A program made the position numbers and the translations under genes. From positions 1 through 33,282 of the forward strand of contig JAJTHE010000151.1 in assembly GCA_021298815.1 (NCBI GenBank): DNA of 33,282 nucleotides, written 5' to 3'. This DNA is from Betaproteobacteria bacterium (lineage in GTDB: Bacteria; Pseudomonadota; Gammaproteobacteria; Burkholderiales; CAIKXV01). The first letter of the stretch is position 1; every line of letters begins with the position of its first letter. Of the stretch, positions 8,486-16,554 are shown in pieces. Below the pieces are notes generated by a model. It was not told the origin of the DNA. It ran no database searches and saw nothing but the letters and a program-made list of their open reading frames with translations.

Positions 8486-8503
8486 GCTGCGCTTCAGCGC
8501 AGC
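8486..8503 (+). terminator. Short GC hairpin just after the GGDEF-EAL gene
   Basis: A perfect 7-bp stem GCTGCGC/GCGCAGC with loop TTCA begins 3 bases past the stop codon. No T-run follows, so it may terminate weakly or stabilise the 3' end of the mRNA. Confidence 0.45.
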
Positions 8504-8724
8504 CTCAGGCGATCCTGGAAGGCCGGCACCGGGAACTGCTGCGGCTGATGCTCGGCTTCGAGGGGCCCAGGCCTCCTGCGAGAAGCAGTGTCAGCCACCC
8601 TGGCGACAGGGGTTCTCGGTACGTGTCCATTCGCTGCAGCGAGCGACCGGCCAAAGCCGTTGTAATCGACACGCAACGGATACCTGCCATGCTCGTTACT
8701 TCCGGTCCTTGTCGAGGAGCACTG

Positions 8725-9363
8725 ATGCGTAACTTGTTGAGTTGTGCACTCGTGGCAGCGGTCCTGGCACTGGTCGCGCCGATCGCCTCCGCGCAAATGC
8801 TCGCGGACGCCGAACTGGTCAGCGCGTTGCGCGCAGGCGGATTGGTGATCGTGTCTCGGCATGGTGCCACCCACTCCGATCAAGCCGATACCGATCCGCT
8901 CAATGTCGGCAAGCCCGGAAACGAGGCCCGGCAGCGGCAGCTAAATGATCGCGGCCGTGAGGTCGCTGCGAGCTGGAACGACGCGACCAAGCGGTTGGGC
9001 ATTCCGGTCGGCTCCGTAGTGTCCAGTCAATTCCAGCGCGCCTATGAGACAGCCCGTCTGGCGTTCGGCGAGCCGATGCTCACGGCTGATGTTTCCGAAG
9101 GCGGCCTGGTCGTATCGCCCGCCGAGAACAATCGGCGCGCCGCCGCATTTCGAAAGTTGGTGGCGACGGTACCCAGTGCCGGGACCAATACGTTCATCGT
9201 CACGCATCGACCGAACGTGCTCGACGCGTTTGGCCGTGACTTGTTCGACTTGCGGGAGGGCGAGTCTGCGGTGTTCCGCCCGGACGGCTCGGGCAAACAT
9301 CAGCTGGTCGGTCGCGTGTTGCCGGAGCAGTGGACTGCACTCGCGGCGCGCTTTTCGAAATAG
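8725..9363 (+). CDS. Secreted histidine phosphatase-superfamily (phosphoglycerate mutase-like) protein
   Basis: A 212-residue protein with a clear signal peptide (MRNLLSCALVAAVLALVAPI, cleavage after ASA). Branch-1 histidine phosphatase motifs are visible: R45-H46-G in IVSRHGATH, where H46 would be the phospho-accepting residue, a mid-protein VSSQFQRAYETA arginine block, and the second histidine H161 in FIVTHRPN. This fold removes phosphate from small molecules or proteins in the periplasm; the substrate is not apparent. I chose the ATG at 8725 because AGGAG lies 6 bases upstream; an upstream in-frame ATG at 8689 would place extra residues before the signal. The gene stands alone and converges on the DUF1223 gene ending at 9440. 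Confidence 0.85.
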   Translation: MRNLLSCALVAAVLALVAPIASAQMLADAELVSALRAGGLVIVSRHGATHSDQADTDPLNVGKPGNEARQRQLNDRGREVAASWNDATKRLGIPVGSVVSSQFQRAYETARLAFGEPMLTADVSEGGLVVSPAENNRRAAAFRKLVATVPSAGTNTFIVTHRPNVLDAFGRDLFDLREGESAVFRPDGSGKHQLVGRVLPEQWTALAARFSK

Positions 9364-9439
9364 GTGCGCTGACCCCTTCGGACACGCCCGCTGCGCCCGG
9401 CAACTCGGCTGAGCCGTTCGGTGGCCGCGCAATGCAGGG

Positions 9440-10381
9440 CTAGCCGCTGCAGACCGGCAGCGCCACGGCCTGCAGCACCTCGCCGGTCGTTGCGTTCTGC
9501 ACGAAGGCGAACGCCACCTGACGGTCGGTAGCCGCCCCGCTGGCCAGCGGCAGCGTCAACTCGCCGCGCGCAGACTCCCCCGCAGCGCCGAGCGCCGCTG
9601 GCGTGGCGAGCGTGCGCACGATGAAGTCATTGCGCAGGCTGCTGCCGGCGTTCTCACCGCTGCGAACAGTGGTCATGATGCCGTTCTCGTACACCCCGAC
9701 GACCAGGCGCAACGCTCCGGACCTGGCGGCGGCGGCGATGCCGGCAGCGGGCGACGCCAACCGCGCGTCGGCGCGCACCTGCAGGCCATCGGCACCGCGT
9801 GCCGCCTCGATCGCGATGCGCGCCTGGGCAGGCATGCGATTGACCTCGCCCACGCGGCTGGTCAACTCGTCGAACCATTGGCGCGGCCGATAGTCCCGCC
9901 CGTCGAGCACCAGCTGCGGTGTGTAGACATAGCCTGTGCGCTGACGGCTGGAGATCTCGCGCTGGCGCTCGGTGAACGCCTTCTGCGAGAACGGGTCGCG
10001 CCAGCCGAGCCGGTTCCAGTAGTCGACATGCATCGCCAGGATGATCAGCCGATCGGTGCCGAAGCCCTTCGCCGGCAACGCACTGACAAAGCGATCCGCA
10101 GGCGGGCAACTGCTGCACCCCTGTGAGGTGTACAGCTCCAGCACTGCCACGCGCTGGCTACCGCTTTCCGCACTGCAACGGCCGGGGGTGGAAGCCGCAT
10201 GCAGCGCGGTTGCGCTGCCGCCCAAGGCCGCTGCCAGCGCCGCGGCCGCGGCAAAGACTACCGTCGGCCAGCCGGTCCGCCCGCGCGCGTGCATGACGCG
10301 CAGCACCCCGTTCACGCCAGCATGCGGGTGCGCCTGACGATCGACACACGACTTCACTGCGGTTCGCCAATGTTGTGCCAT
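9440..10381 (-). CDS. DUF1223 exported thioredoxin-like protein
   Basis: This protein matches the DUF1223 family: VLELYTSQGCSSCPPAD, then LAMHVDYWNRLGWRDPFS, a TERQ block and VYTPQLVLDGRD. The C89-S-S-C92 pair (counting from ATG 10381) is a thioredoxin-type motif, so a periplasmic redox role is plausible but unproven. ATG 10381 has GGGAG 6 bases upstream and gives 313 residues, but leaves about 30 residues before the hydrophobic export segment. An internal ATG at 10294 would give 284 residues and a textbook signal peptide (WPTVVFAAAAALAAALGG, cleavage near ALHA). It is divergent from the polyphosphate kinase gene and probably shares its 193-base upstream region. Confidence 0.82.
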   Translation of the reverse strand: MAQHWRTAVKSCVDRQAHPHAGVNGVLRVMHARGRTGWPTVVFAAAAALAAALGGSATALHAASTPGRCSAESGSQRVAVLELYTSQGCSSCPPADRFVSALPAKGFGTDRLIILAMHVDYWNRLGWRDPFSQKAFTERQREISSRQRTGYVYTPQLVLDGRDYRPRQWFDELTSRVGEVNRMPAQARIAIEAARGADGLQVRADARLASPAAGIAAAARSGALRLVVGVYENGIMTTVRSGENAGSSLRNDFIVRTLATPAALGAAGESARGELTLPLASGAATDRQVAFAFVQNATTGEVLQAVALPVCSG

Positions 10382-10506
10382 GCCGATCTCCCTGGATGTC
10401 ACGATCGATGCAATCGTCTACCTGCATACGGGCAGCGGCCACGGGCGGATTCACGCGGGCCTCGCGTCAGTCGGCGATCGCGGCCGGCCCGGGACGAAAC
10501 GGCGTC

Positions 10507-10532
10507 ATGCAACCTTCATGGAACTGTTGCAT
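10507..10532. promoter_or_regulatory. Dyad upstream of ppk2, overlapping a loose Pho-box-like repeat
   Basis: ATGCAAC and GTTGCAT form perfect 7-bp arms 12 bases apart, 43 bases before the kinase start. The same bases contain CCTTCAT-GGAA-CTGTTGC, which resembles the PhoB direct repeat (CTGTCAT, 4-base spacer) at about 9 of 14 positions. Either reading fits a phosphate-related regulator, but neither is strong. Confidence 0.25.
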
Positions 10533-10574
10533 CGTGCAGGCTGGCGGGATCTGCCATCCATGCAGGCGAGCGAC

Positions 10575-11501
10575 ATGACCGACAAGACCGGCAACACCCA
10601 GGAAGACCAGATCGAGATGATGCAGCGGATCCACCGCGACATCATCGACAGCTACGACGAGGAACTCGAGATGGAGGTCGATGACCGCGACCTCGGCGAG
10701 CCCGGCGGGGAGCGCTCGGAAGAAGAGAAGGCGCGTCGGCGCCTCTACTTCAGGGAACTGTTCCGGCTGCAGGGCGAACTGGTCAAGCTGCAGGACTGGG
10801 TGGTCGCCTCGCGCCACAAGGTGGTGATCCTGTTCGAGGGCCGCGATGCCGCCGGCAAGGGCGGCGTCATCAAGCGGATCACCCAGCGGCTCAACCCGCG
10901 GGTGTGCCGGGTGGCCGCACTGCCCGCGCCCAACGACCGCGAACGCACCCAGTGGTACTTCCAGCGCTATGCCTCGCACCTGCCGGCCGCGGGCGAGATG
11001 GTGCTGTTCGACCGCAGCTGGTACAACCGCGCCGGGGTCGAGCGGGTGATGGGGTTCTGCACCGACGAGCAGTACGAGGAGTTCTTCCGTTCGGTGCCCG
11101 AGTTCGAGAAGATGCTCGTCCGCTCGGGCATCCAGCTCATCAAGTACTGGTTCTCGATCACCGACGAAGAGCAGCACTCGCGCTTCCTCGGCCGCATCCA
11201 CGACCCGCTCAAGCAGTGGAAGCTGAGCCCGATGGACCTCGAGTCGCGCCGCCGCTGGGAGGACTACACCAAGGCGAAGGAGATCATGCTCGAGCGCACC
11301 CACATCCCCGAGGCGCCATGGTGGGTGGTGCAGGCAGTGGACAAGAAGAAGGCACGGTTGAACTGCATCGCCCACCTGCTCGCGCAGATGCCCTACCGAG
11401 AGGTCGAGCACGAGCCGATCGTGCTGCCCGAGCGGGTGCGGCACGAGGACTACATCCGGCACCCGGTCCCGGATACGATGGTCGTGCCGGAGGTGTACTG
11501 A
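10575..11501 (+). CDS. ppk2: Polyphosphate kinase 2 family, class I-like
   Basis: A 308-residue single-domain PPK2. The Walker A motif is G89-R-D-A-A-G-K95 inside VVILFEGRDAAGKGG. The lid/Walker B region is FDRSWYNRAGVERVMGF with D146. The C-terminal WKLSPMDLESRRRWEDYTKA and the PWWVVQAVDKKKARLNCI stretch are typical of the family. PPK2 enzymes transfer phosphate between polyphosphate and nucleoside di- or monophosphates in the cytoplasm; the class I pattern favours ADP/GDP phosphorylation. The frame is open upstream to 10380, but the family-like sequence begins near MTDKTGNTQEDQ, hence ATG 10575 (ATG 10560 is an alternative). It is alone on its strand, with a structured region after it. Confidence 0.92.
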   Translation: MTDKTGNTQEDQIEMMQRIHRDIIDSYDEELEMEVDDRDLGEPGGERSEEEKARRRLYFRELFRLQGELVKLQDWVVASRHKVVILFEGRDAAGKGGVIKRITQRLNPRVCRVAALPAPNDRERTQWYFQRYASHLPAAGEMVLFDRSWYNRAGVERVMGFCTDEQYEEFFRSVPEFEKMLVRSGIQLIKYWFSITDEEQHSRFLGRIHDPLKQWKLSPMDLESRRRWEDYTKAKEIMLERTHIPEAPWWVVQAVDKKKARLNCIAHLLAQMPYREVEHEPIVLPERVRHEDYIRHPVPDTMVVPEVY

Positions 11502-11551
11502 CCCGCTGCGTCGTGTGCCGGGTTGCGCGTCGCGCCGCTCAGGCGCCGCCC

Positions 11552-11602
11552 CACATCGGCAACGTCAGGCAGGACTGGGTGTTTCAGCCCAGCGCCGATG
11601 TG
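11552..11602. repeat. Nested inverted repeat between ppk2 and the toxin-antitoxin module
   Basis: The outer arms CACATCGGC (11552-11560) and GCCGATGTG (11594-11602) pair perfectly over 9 bp. Inside them CTGGG (11575-11579) and CCCAG (11588-11592) make a second stem with loop TGTTTCAG. It lies 50 bases after the ppk2 stop. It could be a terminator, a folded 3' end or a small repeat element. Confidence 0.5.
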
Positions 11603-11630
11603 CTCCTTGAAAGGGTCAAGGCGGCGGAAA

Positions 11631-11659
11631 TGGAAAATGCATAGCATTTGCACTACAAT
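11631..11659 (+). promoter_or_regulatory. Promoter and internal operator of the first toxin-antitoxin module
   Basis: TGGAAA (11631-11636), a 17-base spacer and TACAAT (11654-11659) form a good sigma70-type promoter. An inverted repeat AAATGC-ATA-GCATTT (11635-11649) lies in the spacer, where an antitoxin or toxin-antitoxin complex would be expected to bind and repress. Transcription should start near 11666, at or next to the ATG at 11667. Confidence 0.55.
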
Positions 11660-11666
11660 AGAGCCC

Positions 11667-11966
11667 ATGAAGACCGCCCAGTTGCCGCCTGTCCGGGTCG
11701 AAGCGTCCGTCCGCGAGGAAATCGAAGCCGTCCTGCGCGAGGGCGAGAGCCTTTCCGAGTTCGTTGAGACGGCTGCCATCGAAGCGGCGCGACGGCGCAG
11801 TGCGCAGGAGGCGTTCCTGGCGCGGGGACGAGCCTCTCTGGCCAAGGCCAGGCGGACCGGTGAGTTCTACGCCGCTGAGAAGGTACTTGAAGACATGCGC
11901 GAACGCTTGCAATCGAGGATGCAGGCTTTGCGCAAGGGTGATGGCACGGCCGGCACGAGTCGGTGA
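11667..11966 (+). CDS. Antitoxin of a type II toxin-antitoxin module (YlcI/YnfO-like)
   Basis: A 99-residue charged helical protein. The N-terminal half, LPPVRVEASVREEIEAVLRE followed by GESLSEFVETAAIEAARRR, looks like a ribbon-helix-helix DNA-binding domain of the YlcI/YnfO antitoxin group. The C-terminal half (FLARGRASLAKARRTGEFYA) is the kind of flexible segment that wraps the toxin. It should neutralise the toxin encoded immediately downstream and repress its own promoter. The two frames overlap by 4 bases (GTGA at 11963-11966), so translation is coupled. There is no good ribosome site before the ATG, which fits the near-leaderless promoter. Confidence 0.83.
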   Translation: MKTAQLPPVRVEASVREEIEAVLREGESLSEFVETAAIEAARRRSAQEAFLARGRASLAKARRTGEFYAAEKVLEDMRERLQSRMQALRKGDGTAGTSR

Positions 11967-12274
11967 GCTTCTCGGTTCGCCTCACGCGCGAGGCGCTGGA
12001 GGATCTGCAGCGACTGGAGGAATTCCTGGTCGAGACCGCAATCCAGCATGGCGACTTCGACCTGCCGTTGCGAGCGCTCGACGCGATCCAGCAGGAGATG
12101 CGAATCCTCGAGACCAATCCGTACACCTGCCGCAGGGCAGGAAGCAACCCGCTCGAGCGCGAACTCGTGATCCCGTTCGGTGGCTCGGGCTACGTTGCCC
12201 TGTTCGAAATCCTCAGCGAACACGAGGTTGCCGTCTCGGCAATTCGTCACCAGAGGGAAGACGACTATCACTGA
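11963..12274 (+). CDS. RelE/ParE-superfamily toxin
   Basis: A 103-residue protein from a GTG start that overlaps the antitoxin stop. It carries RelE/ParE features: VRLTREALEDLQRLEEFL at the N-terminus, helices with ALDAIQQEMRILETNPY, and a C-terminal strand series with RELVIPFGGSGYVALFEI and VAVSAIRHQREDDY. Whether it cuts ribosome-bound mRNA (RelE) or poisons gyrase (ParE) cannot be told; the ending HQREDDY is more common in ParE-like members. The length is normal and the frame intact. Its stop lies 109 bases from the convergent end of the molybdenum hydroxylase operon. Confidence 0.83.
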   Translation: MSFSVRLTREALEDLQRLEEFLVETAIQHGDFDLPLRALDAIQQEMRILETNPYTCRRAGSNPLERELVIPFGGSGYVALFEILSEHEVAVSAIRHQREDDYH

Positions 12275-12383
12275 GTGACCGCTACGCCAACGGTTCTCCG
12301 GATCGCTCGCTCGCCGGGGTTCTTGCGACTGCCGCGTTGCGACCGGCCAGCGACGCTCCGAGCGAAGGGACGGCCACGGCGGA

Positions 12384-12854
12384 TCAACCGGCAGCCATCA
12401 GCTCCGACGCCCGCTTCACCGACTTCACGATGTTGATGTAACCGGTGCACCGGCAGATGTTGCCCTCGAGCCCGTGCAGGATCTGCTCGTCGGTCGGTTT
12501 CGGGTGCCGGCGAAGCAGGTCGGTCACCGCCATCACCATCCCGGGCGTGCAGTAGCCGCACTGCAGGCCATGGCATTCCGAGAAGGCCTGCTGCACCGGA
12601 TGCAGCACCTCGCCGTTGGCCATGCCCTCGATCGTGGTGATCTTCGCGCCGCTCACCTGCACCGCCAGCAGTGTGCAGGACTTCAGTGCCCGGCCGTCCA
12701 CCAGCACGGTGCAGGCACCGCACTGGGTCGTGTCGCAGCCGACATGGGTACCGGTGAGCTGCTGCGCATCGCGCAGGAAGTTGACAAGCAGCGTGCGGTC
12801 TTCGACGTCGGCGGAGACGGCCTTGCCGTTCAGGGTGAGTTCGATTCGGCTCAT
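12384..12854 (-). CDS. [2Fe-2S] small subunit of a CO-dehydrogenase-like molybdenum hydroxylase
   Basis: A 156-residue CoxS-type electron-transfer subunit with both iron-sulfur sites complete: C40-x4-C45-x2-C48-x11-C60 for the plant-ferredoxin-type cluster and C99-x2-C102 with C134-x-C136 for the cluster nearest the molybdenum cofactor (CGYCTPGM, CRCTGY). It passes electrons from the cofactor in the large subunit to FAD in the medium subunit. It is the last gene of the coxL-M-S-like order. Its ATG lies 6 bases after the medium subunit stop, so translation is probably coupled. Family assignment is secure. Confidence 0.95.
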   Translation of the reverse strand: MSRIELTLNGKAVSADVEDRTLLVNFLRDAQQLTGTHVGCDTTQCGACTVLVDGRALKSCTLLAVQVSGAKITTIEGMANGEVLHPVQQAFSECHGLQCGYCTPGMVMAVTDLLRRHPKPTDEQILHGLEGNICRCTGYINIVKSVKRASELMAAG

Positions 12855-12860
12855 GTTCGT

Positions 12861-13658
12861 TCAGCCCAGCAGTTCGTTGACCGCGCGCGCCGCCATCACC
12901 CGGCACAGCTGTGCCCGGTATTCGCGGGTGGCATGGATGTCTTCGGAGAAATGCGATGCGTCGAGCGCCAGCCCGTCGAGCGCCTTCGGCGACATCGACT
13001 TCGCCAGCGCGGCCTCGGCCTCGGCCCAGCGGAACACGCCGTTGCCGGCGCCGGTCACCGCGACCCGCACGCCGCTGCCGGTCTCGGCCACGAACACGCC
13101 GGACATCGCATAGCCGGTCGCCGGATGCGCGAACTTCACGTAGCCGGCGCGGCGCGGCACCGGGAAGCGGACCGCGGTGACGATCTCGCCTTCGCCCAAC
13201 GCCGTGGTGAACAGGCCCTGGAAGTAGTCGTCCGCGGCGATCTGACGCAGGTGCGTGACCACGGTGGCGCCCAGGCCGAGCACGCCCGCCGGATAGTCGG
13301 CGGCCGGGTCGTTGTTGGCGATGGAACCGCCGATGGTGCCCATGTAGCGCACCTGCGGATCGCCGATGCCGCGCGCGAGCTTGGCCAGCGCGGGGATGGC
13401 AGCGCCCACGACTTCGGAGCCCTGCACCTGGTCATGCGTGGCGGCCGAGCCGATCACCAGCGCATCGCCTTCGCGGGTGATCGACTTCAGTTCGCCGAGC
13501 GGGCCGACATGCACCAGGTGCGAGGCCTGGGCAAGCCGCTGCTTCATCGTCGGCAGCAAGGTCATGCCGCCGGACATCAGCCGCGCGTCGCTGTTGGCCG
13601 CGAGGAACCCGGCCGCTTCCGCGACCGACTTCGGCCGCACGTATTCGAACTCGTACAT
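12861..13658 (-). CDS. FAD-binding medium subunit of a CO-dehydrogenase-like molybdenum hydroxylase
   Basis: A 265-residue CoxM-type protein. FAD-binding motifs are visible: RLMSGGMTLLPTMKQR near residues 26-41, then the TIGGSIANNDPAADYPA loop in the middle (the TIGG motif), which contacts the flavin pyrophosphate. The C-terminal CO_deh_flav_C domain includes FAHPATGYAMSGVFV. AAGGAG lies 7 bases before the ATG at 13658, confirming the start. It follows the large subunit by 38 bases and precedes the small subunit by 6, so the three form one operon. The family is clear; the physiological electron acceptor is unknown. Confidence 0.94.
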   Translation of the reverse strand: MYEFEYVRPKSVAEAAGFLAANSDARLMSGGMTLLPTMKQRLAQASHLVHVGPLGELKSITREGDALVIGSAATHDQVQGSEVVGAAIPALAKLARGIGDPQVRYMGTIGGSIANNDPAADYPAGVLGLGATVVTHLRQIAADDYFQGLFTTALGEGEIVTAVRFPVPRRAGYVKFAHPATGYAMSGVFVAETGSGVRVAVTGAGNGVFRWAEAEAALAKSMSPKALDGLALDASHFSEDIHATREYRAQLCRVMAARAVNELLG

Positions 13659-13696
13659 TCAGTGCTCCTTGTGTGCGACGGTCGGTGTACGGACGA

Positions 13697-16003
13697 TCAC
13701 TTCAGCCCGCCGGCGGCGGCGATCGCATGCCAGACGCGGCTGGACGTGAACGGCATGTCCATCGGCGGCACGCCGAGCGGTCGCAACGCGTTGGCCATCG
13801 CATTGGACATCGCGGAAATCGAACCGGTGCAGCCCGACTCGCCGACGCCCTTGGCGCCGAGCGAGTTGATCTTGCTCGGGATGCAGTTCTCGTCGATCAC
13901 GATGTGCTTGAGCATGCCCGCGCGCGGCATCGTGTAGTCCATGAAGCTGCCGGTCATCAGCTGGCCGGTCTCTTCGTCATAGATCGCCTTCTCGCAGAAC
14001 ACCTGGCCCACGCCCTGCAGCACGCCGCCATGCACCTGCCCCTCGACGATCGTGTGGTCGACCGCATGGCCGCAGTCGTCCACCGCCACGTAGGACACGA
14101 TCTCGGTGGTGCCGGTCAGCGGGTCGATCTCGACCTCGGCGATATGGCAGCCGGTCGGGAAGGTGGAACCGATGGTCGCCTCGGCCTGGGTCTTCAGGCC
14201 TTCCGGACGCCGCGCCAGTTCGGCCAGCGTGGTCGACTTGCCGCTGACCCGGTCGGTCAGCGTGCCGGCCGCATAGTCGATCTGCGACGGCTCGGTGTCG
14301 AACATCGCCGCGGCCGCCGATTTCGCGACCTCGACCAGCTTCAGGCCGGCCAGCTTGCAGACGCTGCCGGCGCCGACCAGCGAGCGGGAGCCGCCGGTGT
14401 GGTTGCCGATCAGCACATGGTCGGGCGCCCCTTCATGCAGCAGCACGTTCGCGGTGTCGATGCCCATCGCGTCGGCGATCACCTGGGTGAAGGTGGTCTC
14501 GTGGCCCTGGCCCTGTGCATGGGCGACGCTGTAGGCATGCACCATGCCGTTGGCATCGACCTCGATGTCGACCTGGTCCTTCGGGAACACGCCGGCACCG
14601 GTGTTCTCGATGAAGGTCGCCATGCCGATGCCGCGCAGCATGCCGCGCGCCTTCGCCGCTGCACGGCGGGCGGGGAAGCCCTTCCAGTCGGCGAGCAGCA
14701 CCGCCTTCTCGAGCGAACCCGGCACGTCCGTCGCTTCATACGTGGTGCCGGTCGGCGTCTTGTACGGGAACTGGTCGAGGCCGATCGCGTTGCGCCGGCG
14801 CAGGTCGGCCGGGTCCATGCCCAGCTTCGCCGCGGCCTCGTCCACCAGGCGCTCGATCATGTAGTTCACGTCGGGCCGGCCCGCGCCGCGGTACGGGGCG
14901 ATCGGCGAGGTGTTGGTGAACACCGCGCGCCAGCGGCCGTGCATCGCCGGGATCCGGTAGACGCCCGACAGCAGGACGACCGGGTTGCGGGTGTGGCTGG
15001 CGATGCCGGCCGGGGTGATGAACGCGCCCATGTCGGCGACCCAGTCGAGCTGGATCGCGGTGAAACGACCGTCCTTGTCGATCGCCAGCTTGCCGGCGAT
15101 CTGGTTGCTGCGGCCGTGGTAGTCGCTGGCGAGGCATTCGGAACGCGTGCCGGCCCAGCGCACCGGGCGGCCGAGCGTCTTCGCGGCGAGCATCACCGCG
15201 CAGTGTTCCGGGTAGTGCGGGCTGCGGTTGCCGAAGCTGCCGCCGACATCCTGGGCGTGGATGGTCAGCTTGCTCTCGGGGATGCCGGCGGCGAACGCGA
15301 CCTGCAGGCGCAACGCGTTCACGCCCTGCGTGACCGAGTACAGATGGTAGTGGTCGTTCGCCGCGTCGTAGGTGGCCGCGCAGCAGCGCAGCTCCATCGG
15401 GCTGGGGATCACGCGGGTGCTCTCGACCGACAGTTCGACCACGGTCGCGGCGGCCGCCATCGCGGCGTCGACCGCGGCGCGATCGCCGGCCTCGCCGACC
15501 CAGCACAGGTTGCCCGGTGCGGTGTCGTGGATCAACGGTGCACCCGCATCGAGTGCACGGCCGCCATCGATCACGTGCGGCAGGTCGCGGTACTCGACCT
15601 CGATCGCCTCGAGCGCGTCCAGGCCGGCGGCGACCGAATCGGCCACCACCATCGCCACCGTCTCGCCGACGAAACGCACCCGGCCGTCGGCGAAGGCGCT
15701 GCGTGCCGGCACCCGCGGCGGCTCGCCGTCGGTGCCCTTGAGCGCGAGCATGCACATCACCTTGACCATGCCGGCGGCCGTGCTGTCGGCGGCGGTGAGC
15801 ACGCCGTGCACGCCCGGCATCGCCTTCGCCGCATCGGTCCTGATCGACACGATCTCGGCATGCGCGCGGTCGCTGCGCAGGAACACCGCATGCAGTTCGC
15901 CCGCGAAGGTCCGGTCGGAGGTGTAGAGACCGTGGCCGGTCACCAGGCGGCGGTCTTCCTTGCGCTGGAACGGGGCGTGGGGCGTGTGCGCGTGATCGGG
16001 CAT
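13697..16003 (-). CDS. Molybdopterin-binding large subunit, form II CoxL-like hydroxylase
   Basis: A 768-residue protein of the xanthine oxidase/CO dehydrogenase large-subunit family: an N-terminal a/b hammerhead (RKEDRRLVTGHGLYTSD), molybdopterin segments with QDVGGSFGNR, and the catalytic glutamate E722 in KGVGESGCTGS. The active-site loop reads PY371-RGAGR, the form II pattern; true CO dehydrogenases carry AYxCSFR, so CO oxidation is unlikely and hydroxylation of an aldehyde, purine or N-heteroaromatic substrate is more probable. GGACGAG precedes the ATG. Upstream on the same strand, 83 bases away, is a lipoprotein gene coupled to an MmgE/PrpD gene, so all five may be one transcript. No cofactor-insertion (coxD/coxF/xdhC-like) genes are nearby. 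Confidence 0.95.
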   Translation of the reverse strand: MPDHAHTPHAPFQRKEDRRLVTGHGLYTSDRTFAGELHAVFLRSDRAHAEIVSIRTDAAKAMPGVHGVLTAADSTAAGMVKVMCMLALKGTDGEPPRVPARSAFADGRVRFVGETVAMVVADSVAAGLDALEAIEVEYRDLPHVIDGGRALDAGAPLIHDTAPGNLCWVGEAGDRAAVDAAMAAAATVVELSVESTRVIPSPMELRCCAATYDAANDHYHLYSVTQGVNALRLQVAFAAGIPESKLTIHAQDVGGSFGNRSPHYPEHCAVMLAAKTLGRPVRWAGTRSECLASDYHGRSNQIAGKLAIDKDGRFTAIQLDWVADMGAFITPAGIASHTRNPVVLLSGVYRIPAMHGRWRAVFTNTSPIAPYRGAGRPDVNYMIERLVDEAAAKLGMDPADLRRRNAIGLDQFPYKTPTGTTYEATDVPGSLEKAVLLADWKGFPARRAAAKARGMLRGIGMATFIENTGAGVFPKDQVDIEVDANGMVHAYSVAHAQGQGHETTFTQVIADAMGIDTANVLLHEGAPDHVLIGNHTGGSRSLVGAGSVCKLAGLKLVEVAKSAAAAMFDTEPSQIDYAAGTLTDRVSGKSTTLAELARRPEGLKTQAEATIGSTFPTGCHIAEVEIDPLTGTTEIVSYVAVDDCGHAVDHTIVEGQVHGGVLQGVGQVFCEKAIYDEETGQLMTGSFMDYTMPRAGMLKHIVIDENCIPSKINSLGAKGVGESGCTGSISAMSNAMANALRPLGVPPMDMPFTSSRVWHAIAAAGGLK

Positions 16004-16086
16004 GAGCGTGCTCGTCCGGAGTCGACTGGGACGGGAATTATGAACCAGTCCGGACCGTTCCAGCCACGTCCGGATTGCTGCAGCCG

Positions 16087-16554
16087 CTATTTCGCCAGGT
16101 CGAGAAGCTGTTTCGGGATCGGAATATCGCCCTGCCCGTCGAAACGCAGCCGCGACCCGCCTTCGTTGGCGCGGCCGGTGAGCCGGTAGTCCACCTGCCG
16201 GCGGCCGCCGCCGAGTTCGATGACCTGCCGGATCACCGCGCCGGTGCTGCCCACGGCAGGCAGGTCGACCACCACCTCGCCGAAGCGCGGCACCACCACC
16301 TGCTGGTCGCTGACCCCGCGCGCGAACGCCCGCCCGTTCAGGGTCAGGTCGTAGACGAAGCCGTCCAGCTTCAGCGCACGGTCGCCCGGGTTCTGCAGGC
16401 GCACCCGCAGCAGGTACTTCTGCTCGAGCAGCGCCGCTTCGGCCACCGACACGCTGGCCAGGCTGACCCGCAGCGCCTCGCTGTCGATCGATGCGCAGCC
16501 CGCGGCGGCGAGCGGAACGGCCAGCGAAAGCCCCAGCGCCGCGCGGCGGTTCAT
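16087..16554 (-). CDS. LEA14/WHy-domain lipoprotein
   Basis: A 155-residue lipoprotein. MNRRAALGLSLAVPLAAAGC ends in a lipobox with the lipid-accepting cysteine C20. The rest matches the water-stress/LEA type 2 beta-sandwich: LLRVRLQNPGDRALKLDGF, YDLTLNGRAFARGVSDQQV, VPRFGEVVVDLPA. Bacterial members are small membrane-anchored proteins of uncertain role, often tied to envelope stress. The start ATG at 16554 overlaps the stop of the MmgE/PrpD gene as ATGA (16551-16554), so it is translationally coupled to that enzyme. The frame is open further upstream, but those residues are an antisense-like Arg-rich run. Confidence 0.85.
   Translation of the reverse strand: MNRRAALGLSLAVPLAAAGCASIDSEALRVSLASVSVAEAALLEQKYLLRVRLQNPGDRALKLDGFVYDLTLNGRAFARGVSDQQVVVPRFGEVVVDLPAVGSTGAVIRQVIELGGGRRQVDYRLTGRANEGGSRLRFDGQGDIPIPKQLLDLAK

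Noticed and set aside
8661..8690. Promoter before the histidine phosphatase gene (TTGTAA near 8661)
   Set aside because: No -10 element lies at an acceptable distance.
11667..12274. Possible mobile-element boundary genes
   Set aside because: No transposase, integrase or terminal repeats were found near the first toxin-antitoxin module.
13697..16003. Very long plus-strand open frames opposite the CoxL-like gene (for example over 800 codons from 13673)
   Set aside because: They are antisense shadows caused by GC-rich third positions. The translation is a His/Arg/Gly-rich run, while the minus strand carries the full molybdenum hydroxylase motif set.
13697..16003. True aerobic CO dehydrogenase (form I CoxL)
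   Set aside because: The loop reads PYRGAGR; the form I AYxCSFR motif with its cysteine is absent.
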